Below, piece after piece: positions 36,782 through 46,519 of a stretch of 64,000 nucleotides of DNA (position 1 is the first letter of the stretch; each line of letters begins with the position of its first letter). The DNA is from an uncultured Sulfitobacter sp. (GTDB lineage Bacteria; Pseudomonadota; Alphaproteobacteria; Rhodobacterales; Rhodobacteraceae): NCBI GenBank assembly GCA_947502265.1, contig CANMZB010000008.1, positions 62,001 to 126,000 of the forward strand, given 5' to 3'. The notes under the pieces were generated by a model. The model ran no database searches and was not told where the DNA came from. It saw nothing but the letters and a program-made list of their open reading frames with translations. Position numbers and translations under genes: made by a program.

Positions 36782-37819
36782 CTAAGCCAGTGGCAGGAAA
36801 ACCCTGAACTCCGCGCCCTGCCCCGGCTTGGAGGCGATTTTCAGCCGTCCGCGGTGCCGGTTTAGGATGTGTTTTACAATCGCCAGCCCTAGGCCCGTAC
36901 CGCCCAGAGATCTGTTGCGGTGGCTGTCAATACGGTAGAATCTCTCTGTCAGGCGCGGCAGGTGAACGGGATCAATACCCGGCCCTTCGTCGCGCACGCA
37001 CACCTCTACCCCCGGTGCGCGCAGCACATTCGTTTGTGCGTGCAAGGCTATGGTAATATGAACTATTTTTCCGCTAGACCCATATTTAACCGCATTCCCG
37101 ACCAGATTGGTAAACACCTGCAACAGCTGATCCTTGTCGCCCAATACCATCACGGGTTTTTCCGGCAGGTCGGTGTTGAACGTCACACCCGCATCAACGC
37201 CCAGCGGACCAAGGTTGCGCAGCGTGGTGGACAAGAGCGCGCCCAGATCAACCTGCTCTGTCGGGCGCACCCGCTCGGCGGCTTCCACACGGCTTAGGGA
37301 CAGTAGATCGCCGACCAGCCGGTTCATCCGATCTGCCTCGTCTGTCATGATCGACAAAAACCGGTCACGCACGGTGGCATCGTCGCGCGCAGGTCCGCGC
37401 AGTGTTTCGATGAATCCCATCAGGGCTGTCAGCGGGGAGCGCAGCTCGTGGCTTACGTTTGCAACGAAATCACGCCGCATCTGGCCTGCGACGGCAACGT
37501 GGTTGATGTCCTGAAAGGTCAGAAGGGCATTACCCGAGGTGCCAATGGCACGCACCGACACGTCATAGGTGACATCCTGACCGTTTTCGCGCGCCAGATA
37601 CTGCGCCACCGCCGCCGATCCGTCCGCAAGGCACTGCTCCACCGCCTCGGCCACCGAGGGTTGGCGCAATATGGTGATAAAATGCTTGCCGGTCACGTCA
37701 GTGTCCAACAGCTTGCGGGCCAGCGGATTGATCGCAATCACTTGCTCTGACGGTGCAATCGCCAGCGCGGGCAAAGGCAGTGCCGCGATCACATCCGAGA
37801 CCGGCAGCGGTATGCTCAC
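36782..37819 (-). CDS. phoR: Phosphate regulon sensor kinase PhoR
   Basis: A 345-residue histidine kinase. A PAS-like region (about 10-110) is followed by the dimerisation helix with the phosphorylated H124 in VANVSHELRSPLTAL, then the ATPase domain with N, G1 (VCVRDEGPGID) and G2 (SLGGTGLGLAIVK) boxes. No membrane helix is visible, so unlike E. coli PhoR it is probably cytoplasmic. The start is GTG, 4 bp after the carbonic anhydrase stop, with GGAAG upstream. It no longer neighbours pst genes. Confidence 0.92.
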   Translation of the reverse strand: MSIPLPVSDVIAALPLPALAIAPSEQVIAINPLARKLLDTDVTGKHFITILRQPSVAEAVEQCLADGSAAVAQYLARENGQDVTYDVSVRAIGTSGNALLTFQDINHVAVAGQMRRDFVANVSHELRSPLTALMGFIETLRGPARDDATVRDRFLSIMTDEADRMNRLVGDLLSLSRVEAAERVRPTEQVDLGALLSTTLRNLGPLGVDAGVTFNTDLPEKPVMVLGDKDQLLQVFTNLVGNAVKYGSSGKIVHITIALHAQTNVLRAPGVEVCVRDEGPGIDPVHLPRLTERFYRIDSHRNRSLGGTGLGLAIVKHILNRHRGRLKIASKPGQGAEFRVFLPLA

Positions 37820-37823
37820 GGCG

Positions 37824-38345
37824 TCAGGCTTCCACGAGGTCTTTGGCAAAGCGCGCGGCGTTTTCCTGATAGTGCAGCGCGCTGGCTTCCAGCATTGCAA
37901 TTGCTTGTGCGTCCAGTTCGCGCACCACTTTGCCCGGCGCGCCCATTACAAGGCTACCGTCCGGGATCACCTTGTTTTCGGTCACCAACGCCCCTGCCCC
38001 GATCAGGCAATTCTTGCCGATCTTCGCGCCATTAAGGATTGTCGCCCCCATACCGATCAGCGCGTTATCCCCGATGGTGCAACCGTGCAGCATGACCTTG
38101 TGCCCGATGGTGCAGTTCACCCCGATTGTTAGCGGAAAACCCAGATCGGTATGGAAAACGCAATTCTCCTGTACATTCGATCCTGCGCCAACCGTGATCC
38201 GTTCGTTATCGCCGCGCAAGGTCGTGCCGAACCAGACCGAGCTTTTTGCGTCAAGCTGCACATTGCCGATGACATTGGCATCGGGAGCGACCCAAGCGGA
38301 CGGGTCAATCTGCGGGCGTTTGTCTGCGAGTGCGTAAATGGTCAT
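37824..38345 (-). CDS. Gamma-carbonic anhydrase family protein
   Basis: A 173-residue left-handed beta-helix protein. The hexapeptide repeats are clear, and the three zinc-binding histidines are in place: H65 (VFHTDLGFP), H82 and H87 ([11 protein letters not shown]). Many such proteins are active gamma-carbonic anhydrases or close relatives (YrdA/PaaY-like); activity is not proven by sequence. It overlaps gmk by 4 bases at its start and lies 4 bp from phoR. Confidence 0.9.
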   Translation of the reverse strand: MTIYALADKRPQIDPSAWVAPDANVIGNVQLDAKSSVWFGTTLRGDNERITVGAGSNVQENCVFHTDLGFPLTIGVNCTIGHKVMLHGCTIGDNALIGMGATILNGAKIGKNCLIGAGALVTENKVIPDGSLVMGAPGKVVRELDAQAIAMLEASALHYQENAARFAKDLVEA

Positions 38346-38992
38346 GAGATATCCTCGAATTCGTTTTGCAGGCGGCGGACTTGTGCGCTTAACCCCGGCT
38401 GTTGGTGGAATTTCAGCCGCTCCGCCATGATGATAGTCTTCAGCCGCTCTTCGGTCACGTCAAGATCATCGTTGATCAGAACATAATCGTAACCGTCCCA
38501 GTGGCTGATCTCGTCCCAGCTTTTTTGCATCCGTTTGGCAATGGTGGCCGCATCATCCTGCCCGCGTGACACCAACCTGCGGTGCAGTTCCGGGATCGAG
38601 GGCGGCAGGATGAAAATCGAAAGCGTGTAACGTCCCAGCGACGAGTTGCGGATCTGCTGCGCCCCTTGCCAGTCGATGTCAAAGATCACATCGCGGCCTG
38701 CATCAATCGCCTCCTGCACGGGCGCTTTGGGCGAGCCGTAGAAATTGCCGAACACATGCGCGTGCTCCAGCATATCGCCGTCCTTCACCCAGCCGCGAAA
38801 CGTCTCTTCGGGGACAAAGAAATAGTCCTTTCCATCAACTTCACCCTCGCGCGCCGGGCGCGTGGTGGCGGAAACGGAAAATTGCAGACTCGGATCCCAC
38901 CGCATCAAGCGGCGCGCGAGCGTGCTTTTCCCGGCACCCGAGGGGGAGGAAAGGATGATCAGTAGACCACGGCGCAGCGAGGTTTCGGGCAT
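38342..38992 (-). CDS. gmk: Guanylate kinase
   Basis: A 216-residue enzyme converting GMP to GDP. The P loop [10 protein letters not shown] is at about residues 15-24, and the GMP-binding [21 protein letters not shown] segment is normal. It lies 3 bp after the yicC-family gene, a conserved pairing in alphaproteobacteria. Confidence 0.97.
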   Translation of the reverse strand: MPETSLRRGLLIILSSPSGAGKSTLARRLMRWDPSLQFSVSATTRPAREGEVDGKDYFFVPEETFRGWVKDGDMLEHAHVFGNFYGSPKAPVQEAIDAGRDVIFDIDWQGAQQIRNSSLGRYTLSIFILPPSIPELHRRLVSRGQDDAATIAKRMQKSWDEISHWDGYDYVLINDDLDVTEERLKTIIMAERLKFHQQPGLSAQVRRLQNEFEDIS

Positions 38993-38995
38993 GTC

Positions 38996-39886
38996 TTACT
39001 CCACATTCTGTATTTGTTCGCGCATCTGGTCGATCGCCGCTTTCAACGCCAGCCCCAGCCGCGTCAGGTCGGTGCTTTGCGCTTTCGAACAAAGCGTATT
39101 GGCCTCACGGTTGAACTCCTGCATCAGGAAATCCAGCTTGCGCCCCACCGGACCATCGCCCTCCAAAAGCGCCTGCGCTGCGGCAACATGGGCCTGCAGG
39201 CGGTCGATTTCTTCGGTGATGTCGGATTTGACGGCAATAAGCGCCAGCTCCTGTGCGATACGTGTCGCATCAACGTCATCGGTATTCTCGATCACCTTCG
39301 CAAGATTGCGGCGCAGGATCGCGCCCGCTTCATCGCGGCGGGCCTCTGCCAGCGTCGCCGCTTCTTGGGTCAATGCTGCGATCTGGCCCAGCTGCTCTGT
39401 CACCACCGTGTACAGCGCGGCCCCTTCGGCAGTGCGCATCACGTTGAATTCGGCCAGAACCGCGCCGAATTCTGCAACCAGCGCCTGCGCCAATGCATCA
39501 ACGTCGTCCTCCTGCACGGATTGCTCAAGCACGCCGCGCATTGTCACGATGTCGGTTGCCTTGGACGGGGCCAGCGATACGCCTGCATCCATTGCGGCGC
39601 TTTCAATCTGGCCAAGCGCATCAAGCACCGTTGCCAGCTGAGCGGCATTCACCGCCAACCCACCGCCGCCTTCCTCGCGCACTACACGCAGGCCCAGCGT
39701 AACATTTCCGCGCGCGACACTCGCGCCGAGGTTCTTGCGCAGGGTCGTTTCCAGCCCCGTAATCCAGTCCGGCACACGCACCCGCAGATCAAGGCCCTTG
39801 CCGTTGACCGCGCGCAACTCCCAGCTCCAGCTATGCGGCCCCAAGGCACCGCTGCGGGCTGCAAACCCTGTCATGGATCGTATCAT
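38996..39886 (-). CDS. YicC-family endoribonuclease
   Basis: A 296-residue protein beginning MIRSMTGFAARSG, the invariant family N terminus, and ending with the conserved KLDFLMQEFNREANTLCSK region (about 250-268). YicC-type proteins are endoribonucleases that act on structured RNAs, as shown for E. coli YicC. GGGAG lies before the ATG. It is the first gene of the yicC-gmk-carbonic anhydrase-phoR run. Confidence 0.92.
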   Translation of the reverse strand: MIRSMTGFAARSGALGPHSWSWELRAVNGKGLDLRVRVPDWITGLETTLRKNLGASVARGNVTLGLRVVREEGGGGLAVNAAQLATVLDALGQIESAAMDAGVSLAPSKATDIVTMRGVLEQSVQEDDVDALAQALVAEFGAVLAEFNVMRTAEGAALYTVVTEQLGQIAALTQEAATLAEARRDEAGAILRRNLAKVIENTDDVDATRIAQELALIAVKSDITEEIDRLQAHVAAAQALLEGDGPVGRKLDFLMQEFNREANTLCSKAQSTDLTRLGLALKAAIDQMREQIQNVE

Positions 39887-40159
39887 CTGCGTACTCCCGA
39901 CTGACCGTGCGTAGGTGTGCAATAGGGGAGATTTCCTCTGTCCTGCAAGCACAAAGCCCCATACACCAGCAAGCGGCTCTCCTGCAATATTAACCAAATG
40001 GTCCAAAAAATGACCACAATGTGTTTAGCTATGATAAATCCGACACATAATCGTTTGTGCAGCAGAACGCGCCGTCAATTCAAACCTGCTCCTCAGCCGG
40101 TGGCGCGCGGAAATCCGCCGCCGGAGGCGGGTCAAGTACCGTTTTAGACGAGAGCTTCG

Positions 40160-40837
40160 ATGGACAAATTACATAAAATCAACCAGAATGTCTTAATCAT
40201 GTCAGACTATCAATCCCATAGCGGGTTTGCACCGCTCTCTCAGGTGGAAGCCTATTGGGAAGCTTTGCGTTCCGGGCGCGACATTCCCCGGCGTGCCGAA
40301 ATTGATCCGCGTGGCATTGAAAGCGCTCTTGAATTTGCCTTTATTCTTGAACGGATAACACCCGGCGTTGCGCGGATGCGTATCGCGGGCAATCATCTGC
40401 ACTTGCTTATGGGGATGGAGGCGCGCGGCATGCCGTTGACCTCGTTCTTTCGCGCGGACGACCGACAGCGCATTGGTGATGTTCTTGAGGAAGTGTTCCA
40501 GACGCCTGCCACCGCCGAGCTGTCGATGACGGGTGGACAGGGCGCGGCGCTTGAAGCGCGGATGATCCTTTTGCCGCTCAAAAGCGATCTGGGTGATGTC
40601 AGCCGGATTCTGGGCTGTCTCATGAGCAAGGGGGAGATCGGGCTGGCACCGCATCGCCTGACATTGCGGACCGCGACGGTTCGCGCGCTTGATTGCGCGC
40701 CACGCCCCGTAACACCGCAGCTCTGTGCAGAAACGGGCCAGCGCAGCGGATTTCAAGAGCCTGCAACCCCGTTTGACGCTGCGGGCAAAAACAGAACCCG
40801 CCCGTCCTACCTGCGCCTGATCAAGTCAGACGATTAG
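40160..40837 (+). CDS. PAS-domain protein (PAS_5-like)
   Basis: A 225-residue protein. Residues about 25-165 match the PAS-like family found across Rhodobacterales and Rhizobiales (LSQVEAYWEALRSGRDIPRR, later RITPGVARMRIAGNHLHLLM). The C-terminal 60 residues are poorly structured. No output domain is attached, so it may bind a ligand or a partner. The 270-bp region upstream (39887-40159) shows no other gene. The start MDKLHKINQ could alternatively be the ATG 13 codons on (MSDYQSHS). Confidence 0.75.
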   Translation: MDKLHKINQNVLIMSDYQSHSGFAPLSQVEAYWEALRSGRDIPRRAEIDPRGIESALEFAFILERITPGVARMRIAGNHLHLLMGMEARGMPLTSFFRADDRQRIGDVLEEVFQTPATAELSMTGGQGAALEARMILLPLKSDLGDVSRILGCLMSKGEIGLAPHRLTLRTATVRALDCAPRPVTPQLCAETGQRSGFQEPATPFDAAGKNRTRPSYLRLIKSDD

Positions 40838-40859
40838 GCCGGTCTTATTGGGTCGTCGC

Positions 40860-40901
40860 CTGCAAGGCCGGTGATAAACAACCAGCCTTGCAGTGTTTTT
40901 A
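40860..40901 (+). terminator. Intrinsic terminator after the PAS gene
   Basis: CTGCAAGGC and GCCTTGCAG form a perfect 9-bp stem around a 16-base loop, followed by TGTTTTTAT. It lies between the convergent PAS and DAHP synthase genes. Confidence 0.75.
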
Positions 40902-42272
40902 TCAGCCCGCTGCCTTTGCCACAGAGGACGTGCGCCGCGCCGACAGTTCTTCGGCCACAAGAAACGCGAGTTCGAGCGATTGGCTGGCATTCAGACGCGG
41001 ATCGCAGGCCGTATGGTAGCGGGCTGACAGATCTTCGTCAGAGACAGCGCGCACACCGCCGGTACATTCCGTCACGTCCTGCCCTGTCATCTCGAAGTGG
41101 ACACCGCCGGGCACGGTGCCTTCGTTGCTATGCACCGCAAAGAATTCGCGCACTTCGCGCAGGACGGAATCGAAGGGCCGCGTTTTGTAGCCGGACGAGG
41201 ATTTGATCGTGTTGCCATGCATCGGATCACAGGTCCAGACCACGTTTGCCCCCTCTTCCTTGACCGTCTTGATCAGGCGCGGCAGGTGGTCCCCCACCGA
41301 TCCCGCGCCAAAGCGTGCGATCAGGGTCAAACGCCCCTCCTCGTTGTCTGGATTAAGCTTTCTCATCAGCTTTTTGAGGTCATCCGCCTCCATCGTGGGA
41401 CCGCATTTGAGGCCGATGGGGTTTTGCACGCCACTGGCAAACTCAACATGCGCGCCATCCGGTTGGCGCGTGCGGTCCCCGATCCAGATCATGTGGCCGG
41501 AACCTGCCAGCCATTTGCCGGTCTCGGCTTCCTGACGGCACAGCGCCTCTTCATATTCCAGCAACAAGGATTCATGGCTGGTGTAGAAATCAACCGATTG
41601 CAGCGTATGCGCCGTGTCCGGCGTCACCCCCGCAGCCGCCATGAAATCCAGCGTGTCCGAGATGCGCGTCGCGATATCGCGGTATTTCGCCGCCTTTTCG
41701 CTGTCGGTAAAGCCGAGCGTCCAGCCATGCACCTTGTGCACATCCGCATACCCCCCCGTCGAGAACGCGCGCAACAGGTTCAGCGTTGCCGCGGCCTGTG
41801 TGTAGGCGCGCAGCATATTGTCGGGATTGGCGATGCGTGATTCAGGTGTAAACGCGAGATCATTGATGATGTCGCCGCGGTAGCTGGGCAATTCCACCCC
41901 GTCCACTGTCTCCATCGGGGTCGAACGCGGTTTAGCGAACTGTCCGGCCATGCGGCCCACTTTGATCACCGGCACCTTGGCCCCGTGCGTCAGCACAATG
42001 GCCATTTGCAGCATGACCTTGAACGTATCGCGAATCATATCCGACGAGAACTGTTCGAAGCTTTCGGCGCAATCGCCGCCTTGCAACAGAAACGCTTCTC
42101 CGCGCCCCGCCGCAGCAAGCTCTTTGCGCAGACGGCGCGCCTCGCCTGCAAAGACCAGAACCGGATAACGTGACAGCCGTGCCTCGACCGCGTTCAGCGC
42201 GGCCTGATCTGGATAGTCGGGCATCTGGATCCGTGGCTTGCTGCGCCAGCTCGATTTGGTCCAAGTGGTCAT
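40902..42272 (-). CDS. aroG: Class II 3-deoxy-7-phosphoheptulonate synthase
   Basis: A 456-residue enzyme for the first step of the shikimate pathway (phosphoenolpyruvate plus erythrose 4-phosphate). It is the plant/actinobacterial-type class II form: [18 protein letters not shown] at the start, [11 protein letters not shown] (about 62-72), [14 protein letters not shown] (about 104-117), and [20 protein letters not shown] near 335-354. Substrate- and metal-binding residues are all in place. The gene stands alone between the PAS protein and the GlxA-type regulator. Confidence 0.96.
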   Translation of the reverse strand: MTTWTKSSWRSKPRIQMPDYPDQAALNAVEARLSRYPVLVFAGEARRLRKELAAAGRGEAFLLQGGDCAESFEQFSSDMIRDTFKVMLQMAIVLTHGAKVPVIKVGRMAGQFAKPRSTPMETVDGVELPSYRGDIINDLAFTPESRIANPDNMLRAYTQAAATLNLLRAFSTGGYADVHKVHGWTLGFTDSEKAAKYRDIATRISDTLDFMAAAGVTPDTAHTLQSVDFYTSHESLLLEYEEALCRQEAETGKWLAGSGHMIWIGDRTRQPDGAHVEFASGVQNPIGLKCGPTMEADDLKKLMRKLNPDNEEGRLTLIARFGAGSVGDHLPRLIKTVKEEGANVVWTCDPMHGNTIKSSSGYKTRPFDSVLREVREFFAVHSNEGTVPGGVHFEMTGQDVTECTGGVRAVSDEDLSARYHTACDPRLNASQSLELAFLVAEELSARRTSSVAKAAG

Positions 42273-42459
42273 GGTCTTGCTCTCCGGTCAGGGCGTTGCG
42301 CGCCAGTACACGCGCAAACGCAGGTCAGGAAACCTGTATACAAAACCTCAAGCGATGTGGCCATAACCGAATTTGCATGCTTGACCTATCATCGCTCCTC
42401 GGAGAAGACTCGGTATAGCATATATTATAGTCGCGCAAACCGGATCGGAAATTGTCAGT

Positions 42460-43464
42460 ATGGGTCCACCCTCTCCCGCACAGCGCATGCCACGAGACGC
42501 GGACAAGCCGCGCCGCTTCGTGTTTGTCCTGCTCGATAGCTTCAGCTTGCTCTGCTTTGCCACGGCTCTTGAAAGCCTGCGCATCGCAAATCGCATGGGC
42601 GGCAAGAAGATATTTGAATGGAAAGTCATCGGTGAAGGCGGTGAACAGGCGACGTGCTCTGCCGGCACGGTGTTCCAGCTTGACGATGATCTATGCGAGT
42701 TGAACCGCGAAGATACTGTGCTGGTCTGCTCGGGCCTTGATGTGCAGACCGCAACCACCAAGAAAGTACTATCATGGTTGCGCCGCGAGGCCCGCAAGGG
42801 GCTGGTGATGGGGGGGCTGTGTACCGGTGCTTATACGCTGGCCAAGGCGGGTCTGCTGGATGGCAAGCGGGCGACGATCCACTGGGAAAATCAGGACAGT
42901 TTTGCCGAGGAGTTCGAGGAAGTGACGCTGACCAAATCGGTTTTTGTTGTGGATAACAACCGGATGACAACCGCTGGCGGCACTTCGTCGATTGATCTGA
43001 TGCTTAAAATCATCGCGGATTATCAGGGCGAGGATCTGGCGAATGCAGTGGCCGATCAATTGATCTATTCCTCGATCCGCACCGATCAGGACACCCAGAG
43101 GCTCAGTGTGCCGACACGCATCGGTGTGCGTCATCCAAAGCTGAGCCAGGTGATCCAGATCATGGAAACCAACATCGAAGAACCGATCAGCCCATCGACG
43201 CTGGCGCAGGATGTGGGCATGTCGACACGGCAGCTTGAGCGGCTTTTCCGCCGCTATCTGAACCGAAGCCCCAAGCGCTATTATATGGAATTGCGGCTGC
43301 AAAAGGCCCGCAACCTGCTGATGCAGACGGACATGAGCGTCATCAACGTGGCGCTGGCCTGCGGCTTTGCCTCGCCGTCGCATTTCTCCAAATGCTACCG
43401 CGCCCATTACGAGACGACCCCGTACCGCGAACGCGGCAGCCATGCCGCGCGCCTGTCGAATTAA
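42460..43464 (+). CDS. GlxA-type AraC family transcriptional regulator
   Basis: A 334-residue regulator. The N-terminal DJ-1/PfpI-like amidotransferase domain (about 20-190, with GGLCTGAYTLAKAGLLDG around the nucleophile-like cysteine) is joined to a C-terminal AraC double helix-turn-helix (about 225-325: LAQDVGMSTRQLERLFRRYL and VALACGFASPSHFSKCYR). Such regulators often control catabolism of glycine betaine, carnitine or arginine. It is followed on the same strand by the amino acid ABC transporter and may control it. The 187 bp before it carry no other gene. Confidence 0.88.
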   Translation: MGPPSPAQRMPRDADKPRRFVFVLLDSFSLLCFATALESLRIANRMGGKKIFEWKVIGEGGEQATCSAGTVFQLDDDLCELNREDTVLVCSGLDVQTATTKKVLSWLRREARKGLVMGGLCTGAYTLAKAGLLDGKRATIHWENQDSFAEEFEEVTLTKSVFVVDNNRMTTAGGTSSIDLMLKIIADYQGEDLANAVADQLIYSSIRTDQDTQRLSVPTRIGVRHPKLSQVIQIMETNIEEPISPSTLAQDVGMSTRQLERLFRRYLNRSPKRYYMELRLQKARNLLMQTDMSVINVALACGFASPSHFSKCYRAHYETTPYRERGSHAARLSN

Positions 43465-43578
43465 ACCGGCCCCCGCGCGCTCAACCCCGTTCCCGCCTCT
43501 GGAAAAATCTGCTTCTCTTTTGGCAAGACCCCGCTTAGGCTCATCGCCGAACGTTACGTTCCAACATGGGAGAATTAC

Positions 43579-44769
43579 ATGAAAAAGATGCTTATGGCCT
43601 CAACGGCTGCAGCACTTGTCGCAACCGGCGCAATCGCTGCCGACACCGACGAAGTCAAACTGGGTATTCTGTTCGGTTTTACCGGCCCGATTGAATCCCT
43701 GACAGGGCCGATGGCAAGCGGCGCGGAACTGGCGATGACGGAAGTTACCGACAGTGGAAAACTGCTGGGCGGGGCAAAGGTTGTGCCGATGCGCGCCGAT
43801 ACCGGTTGTATCGACAGCGGCCTCGCAACCTCCAACGCTGAACGCCTGATCGCGGACGGCATCAGCGGTCTGATCGGTGCGGCATGTTCGGGCGCGACAG
43901 GCGCGGTTTTGCAGAACGTCGCGGTGCCGAACGGCATGGTGATGATATCGCCCTCCTCCACTTCCCCGGGTCTGAGCACGATGGACGACAACGGTCTGTT
44001 CTTCCGCACAGCCCCGTCTGACGCGCGTGAAGGCGCAGTCATGGCGGAAATCCTGATGGAACGTGGCGTAAACTCCATTGCGCTGACATATACCAACAAC
44101 GACTTTGGCAAGGGTCTGTCGGATGCGATCGAAACCTCGTTCAAGGAACTGGGCGGTGAAGTAACCATCGTGGCCGCGCACGAGGACGGCAAAGCCGACT
44201 ATTCCGCCGAAGTAGGCGCGCTGGCCTCTGCGGGTGGCGATATTCTGGTTGTTGCTGGCTACCTTGATCAGGGCGGTGCGGGTATCATCAAAGCGGCTCT
44301 TGATGCCGGTGCATGGGATGTGTTCGGTCTGCCCAATGGTATGGTCGGTGACAGTCTGCCCGAAACAATCGGTCCCGATCTAGACGGTTCTTATGGCCAG
44401 ATTCCGGGTGCCGAAGGCAAGGGGATCGAGACATTCAGCAAAATGGCAACGGATGCCGGTTTCGAGGGCGGTTCTTCCTACGCACCCGAATCCTATGACG
44501 CCGCAGCGCTGTTCATGCTGGCAATGCAGGCTGCCGATTCCACCGATCCTGCGGTCTATGTTTCCAAGATCCTCGAAGTCGCTAACGCTCCGGGCGAGAA
44601 AATCTATCCCGGCGAGTTGGGCAAGGCGCTGGATCTGCTGCGTGACGGTCAGGACATCGATTACGTCGGTGGCTCGGCAGTCGAGCTGATCGGGCCGGGC
44701 GAATCTGCGGGTTCCTACCGCATGATCGAGATCATTGAAGGCAAGGTCGAAACAGTCGGCTTCAAATAA
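43579..44769 (+). CDS. ABC transporter substrate-binding protein (branched-chain amino acid type)
   Basis: A 396-residue periplasmic protein with a Sec signal (MKKMLMASTAAALVATGAIA, cleaved after AIAA). The mature part begins DEVKLGILFGFTGPIESLTG, a typical type I periplasmic binding protein of the LivJ family. GGGAG lies before the ATG. It is the first gene of a five-gene transporter. The actual ligand (branched-chain amino acid, urea, amide or other) cannot be told from sequence alone. A hairpin after it probably sets higher expression than the membrane genes. Confidence 0.9.
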   Translation: MKKMLMASTAAALVATGAIAADTDEVKLGILFGFTGPIESLTGPMASGAELAMTEVTDSGKLLGGAKVVPMRADTGCIDSGLATSNAERLIADGISGLIGAACSGATGAVLQNVAVPNGMVMISPSSTSPGLSTMDDNGLFFRTAPSDAREGAVMAEILMERGVNSIALTYTNNDFGKGLSDAIETSFKELGGEVTIVAAHEDGKADYSAEVGALASAGGDILVVAGYLDQGGAGIIKAALDAGAWDVFGLPNGMVGDSLPETIGPDLDGSYGQIPGAEGKGIETFSKMATDAGFEGGSSYAPESYDAAALFMLAMQAADSTDPAVYVSKILEVANAPGEKIYPGELGKALDLLRDGQDIDYVGGSAVELIGPGESAGSYRMIEIIEGKVETVGFK

Positions 44770-44805
44770 GTCACCAGACCCCGATCACGGGGCGTTCGGA
44801 CAGCA

Positions 44806-44834
44806 ACAGCCCGGTCTTTGTGCCGGGCTGTTTG
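44806..44834 (+). terminator. Attenuating hairpin between binding-protein and ATPase genes
   Basis: ACAGCCCGG / CCGGGCTGT, a perfect 9-bp stem with an 8-base loop, then only three T. It is likely a partial terminator or mRNA stabiliser that raises the yield of the binding-protein message. Confidence 0.6.
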
Positions 44835-44883
44835 CAAAATTAACAAGAGCTGTGCATCAGATGCAGCCAACGGGGATGAATAT

Positions 44884-45666
44884 ATGATCGTCGTCGACGA
44901 TTTACACAAACACTTCGGTGGATTTCACGCCGTTGACGGCGCAAGCCTGACCATCGAGCAAGGCTCGATCACCGGGTTGATCGGCCCCAACGGCGCTGGA
45001 AAAACAACCCTTTTCAACGTGATCGCAGGCGTTCTTAAATCAACGTCGGGACGGGTCAGCATGGCGGGCGAGGATATCACCGGCCTGCCGCCGCATACGC
45101 TTTTTCACAAGGGATTGCTGCGCACCTTCCAGATCGCACATGAATTCCATTCGATGAGTTGCCGCGAGAACCTGATGATGGTGCCGGGCGGACAATCGGG
45201 CGAGACGTTGTGGAACACCTGGTTTGGCCGCAAGCGCATCGCGGACGAAGAACGCGCCTTGCGCGCCAAGGCCGATGAGGTGCTTGAATTTCTCACGGTC
45301 GAGCATTTGGCCGACCAGAAAGCCGGACAAATCTCGGGCGGGCAGAAAAAGCTGCTGGAACTGGGCCGCACCATGATGGTGGACGCCAAAATCGTATTTC
45401 TCGACGAAGTGGGCGCAGGCGTGAACCGCACCCTGCTCAACACCATCGGGGATGCCATTTTGCGGCTGAACAAGGAACGCGGATATACATTTGTTGTGAT
45501 CGAACATGACATGGATTTCATCGGGCGGCTTTGCGATCCGGTGATTTGCATGGCCGAAGGCCGCGTTCTGGCGCAAGGGACCCTGGACGAGATAAAAGCC
45601 AACGAGCAGGTGATCGAGGCCTACCTCGGCACCGGCCTCAAAAACAAGGAACAGGTGGGCGCATGA
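44884..45666 (+). CDS. ABC transporter ATP-binding protein (LivG type)
   Basis: A 260-residue ATPase. The Walker A GPNGAGKTT lies near residue 35, the signature reads ISGGQKKLLELGRTMM, and the Walker B ends FLDEVGAGVN, where valine replaces the common proline of LDEP. The start ATG is chosen because GGGGATG lies just before it; an upstream frame would add 22 residues. Its stop overlaps the next ATG (ATGA). Confidence 0.93.
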   Translation: MIVVDDLHKHFGGFHAVDGASLTIEQGSITGLIGPNGAGKTTLFNVIAGVLKSTSGRVSMAGEDITGLPPHTLFHKGLLRTFQIAHEFHSMSCRENLMMVPGGQSGETLWNTWFGRKRIADEERALRAKADEVLEFLTVEHLADQKAGQISGGQKKLLELGRTMMVDAKIVFLDEVGAGVNRTLLNTIGDAILRLNKERGYTFVVIEHDMDFIGRLCDPVICMAEGRVLAQGTLDEIKANEQVIEAYLGTGLKNKEQVGA

Positions 45667-46481
45667 GCCAAGCCTATAGCGACCGCGGCAACAAGGACCG
45701 CTCGGTAGCCAACCCCAAAGGGCAAGGCTCGGTCATTCCCAAAGGCACCGGCAAAAGCCATGCCTCCCTCGGTGGTCCCTTCCTTATCGGGGAATCGATG
45801 ACGGGCGGGTATGGCAACGGGCCAGACATCCTGCACGATTGTACCATCGCGGTGGAAAAGGGCGAAATCGCTGTGATCGTCGGCCCGAACGGCGCTGGTA
45901 AATCGACAGCCATGAAAGCGGTGTTCGGAATGCTCAACGTCCGCTCCGGCCATGTGAAGCTGGACGGCGAGGACATCACCGGCCTTTCTCCACAGGCCCG
46001 CGTTGCCAAGGGAATGGGGTTCGTGCCGCAGACCTCGAATATTTTCACCTCCATGACGGTCGAAGAGAACCTCGAGATGGGCGCATTTATCCGCCGCGAT
46101 GACTTTCGCGATACGATGGCGCAGGTCTATGACCTTTTCCCGATCCTCAAAGACAAACGCAATCAACCTGCGGGCGAGTTGTCGGGCGGTCAACGCCAAC
46201 AGGTCGCGGTGGGCCGTGCACTGATGACGCAACCCAAGGTTTTGATGCTGGACGAGCCGACAGCAGGCGTGTCGCCCATCGTCATGGACGAGCTTTTTGA
46301 CCGTATCATCGAAGTGGCCCGCACCGGAATCCCGATCCTGATGGTGGAACAAAACGCCCGACAAGCGCTTGAAATCGCGGACAAAGGGTATGTTCTGGTG
46401 CAAGGCGCAAACGCCTACACCGGCACGGGCAAGGAGCTACTGGCCAATCCCGAAGTCCGCAAAAGCTTTTTGGGAGGGTGA
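45663..46481 (+). CDS. ABC transporter ATP-binding protein (LivF type)
   Basis: A 272-residue ATPase with Walker A GPNGAGKST near residue 79, signature LSGGQRQQVAVGRAL and Walker B VLMLDEPTAGVS. About 40 extra residues precede the normal LivF start, rich in S, G and K; the core begins near ESMTGGYGNGPDILHDC. The extension is encoded from the ATG that overlaps the livG stop, so it is probably real. It couples translationally with the gene before it. Confidence 0.92.
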   Translation: MSQAYSDRGNKDRSVANPKGQGSVIPKGTGKSHASLGGPFLIGESMTGGYGNGPDILHDCTIAVEKGEIAVIVGPNGAGKSTAMKAVFGMLNVRSGHVKLDGEDITGLSPQARVAKGMGFVPQTSNIFTSMTVEENLEMGAFIRRDDFRDTMAQVYDLFPILKDKRNQPAGELSGGQRQQVAVGRALMTQPKVLMLDEPTAGVSPIVMDELFDRIIEVARTGIPILMVEQNARQALEIADKGYVLVQGANAYTGTGKELLANPEVRKSFLGG

Positions 46482-46519
46482 ATGATGGCTTTCCTGTGTA
46501 ACACCGAGGTATCCGTCTG

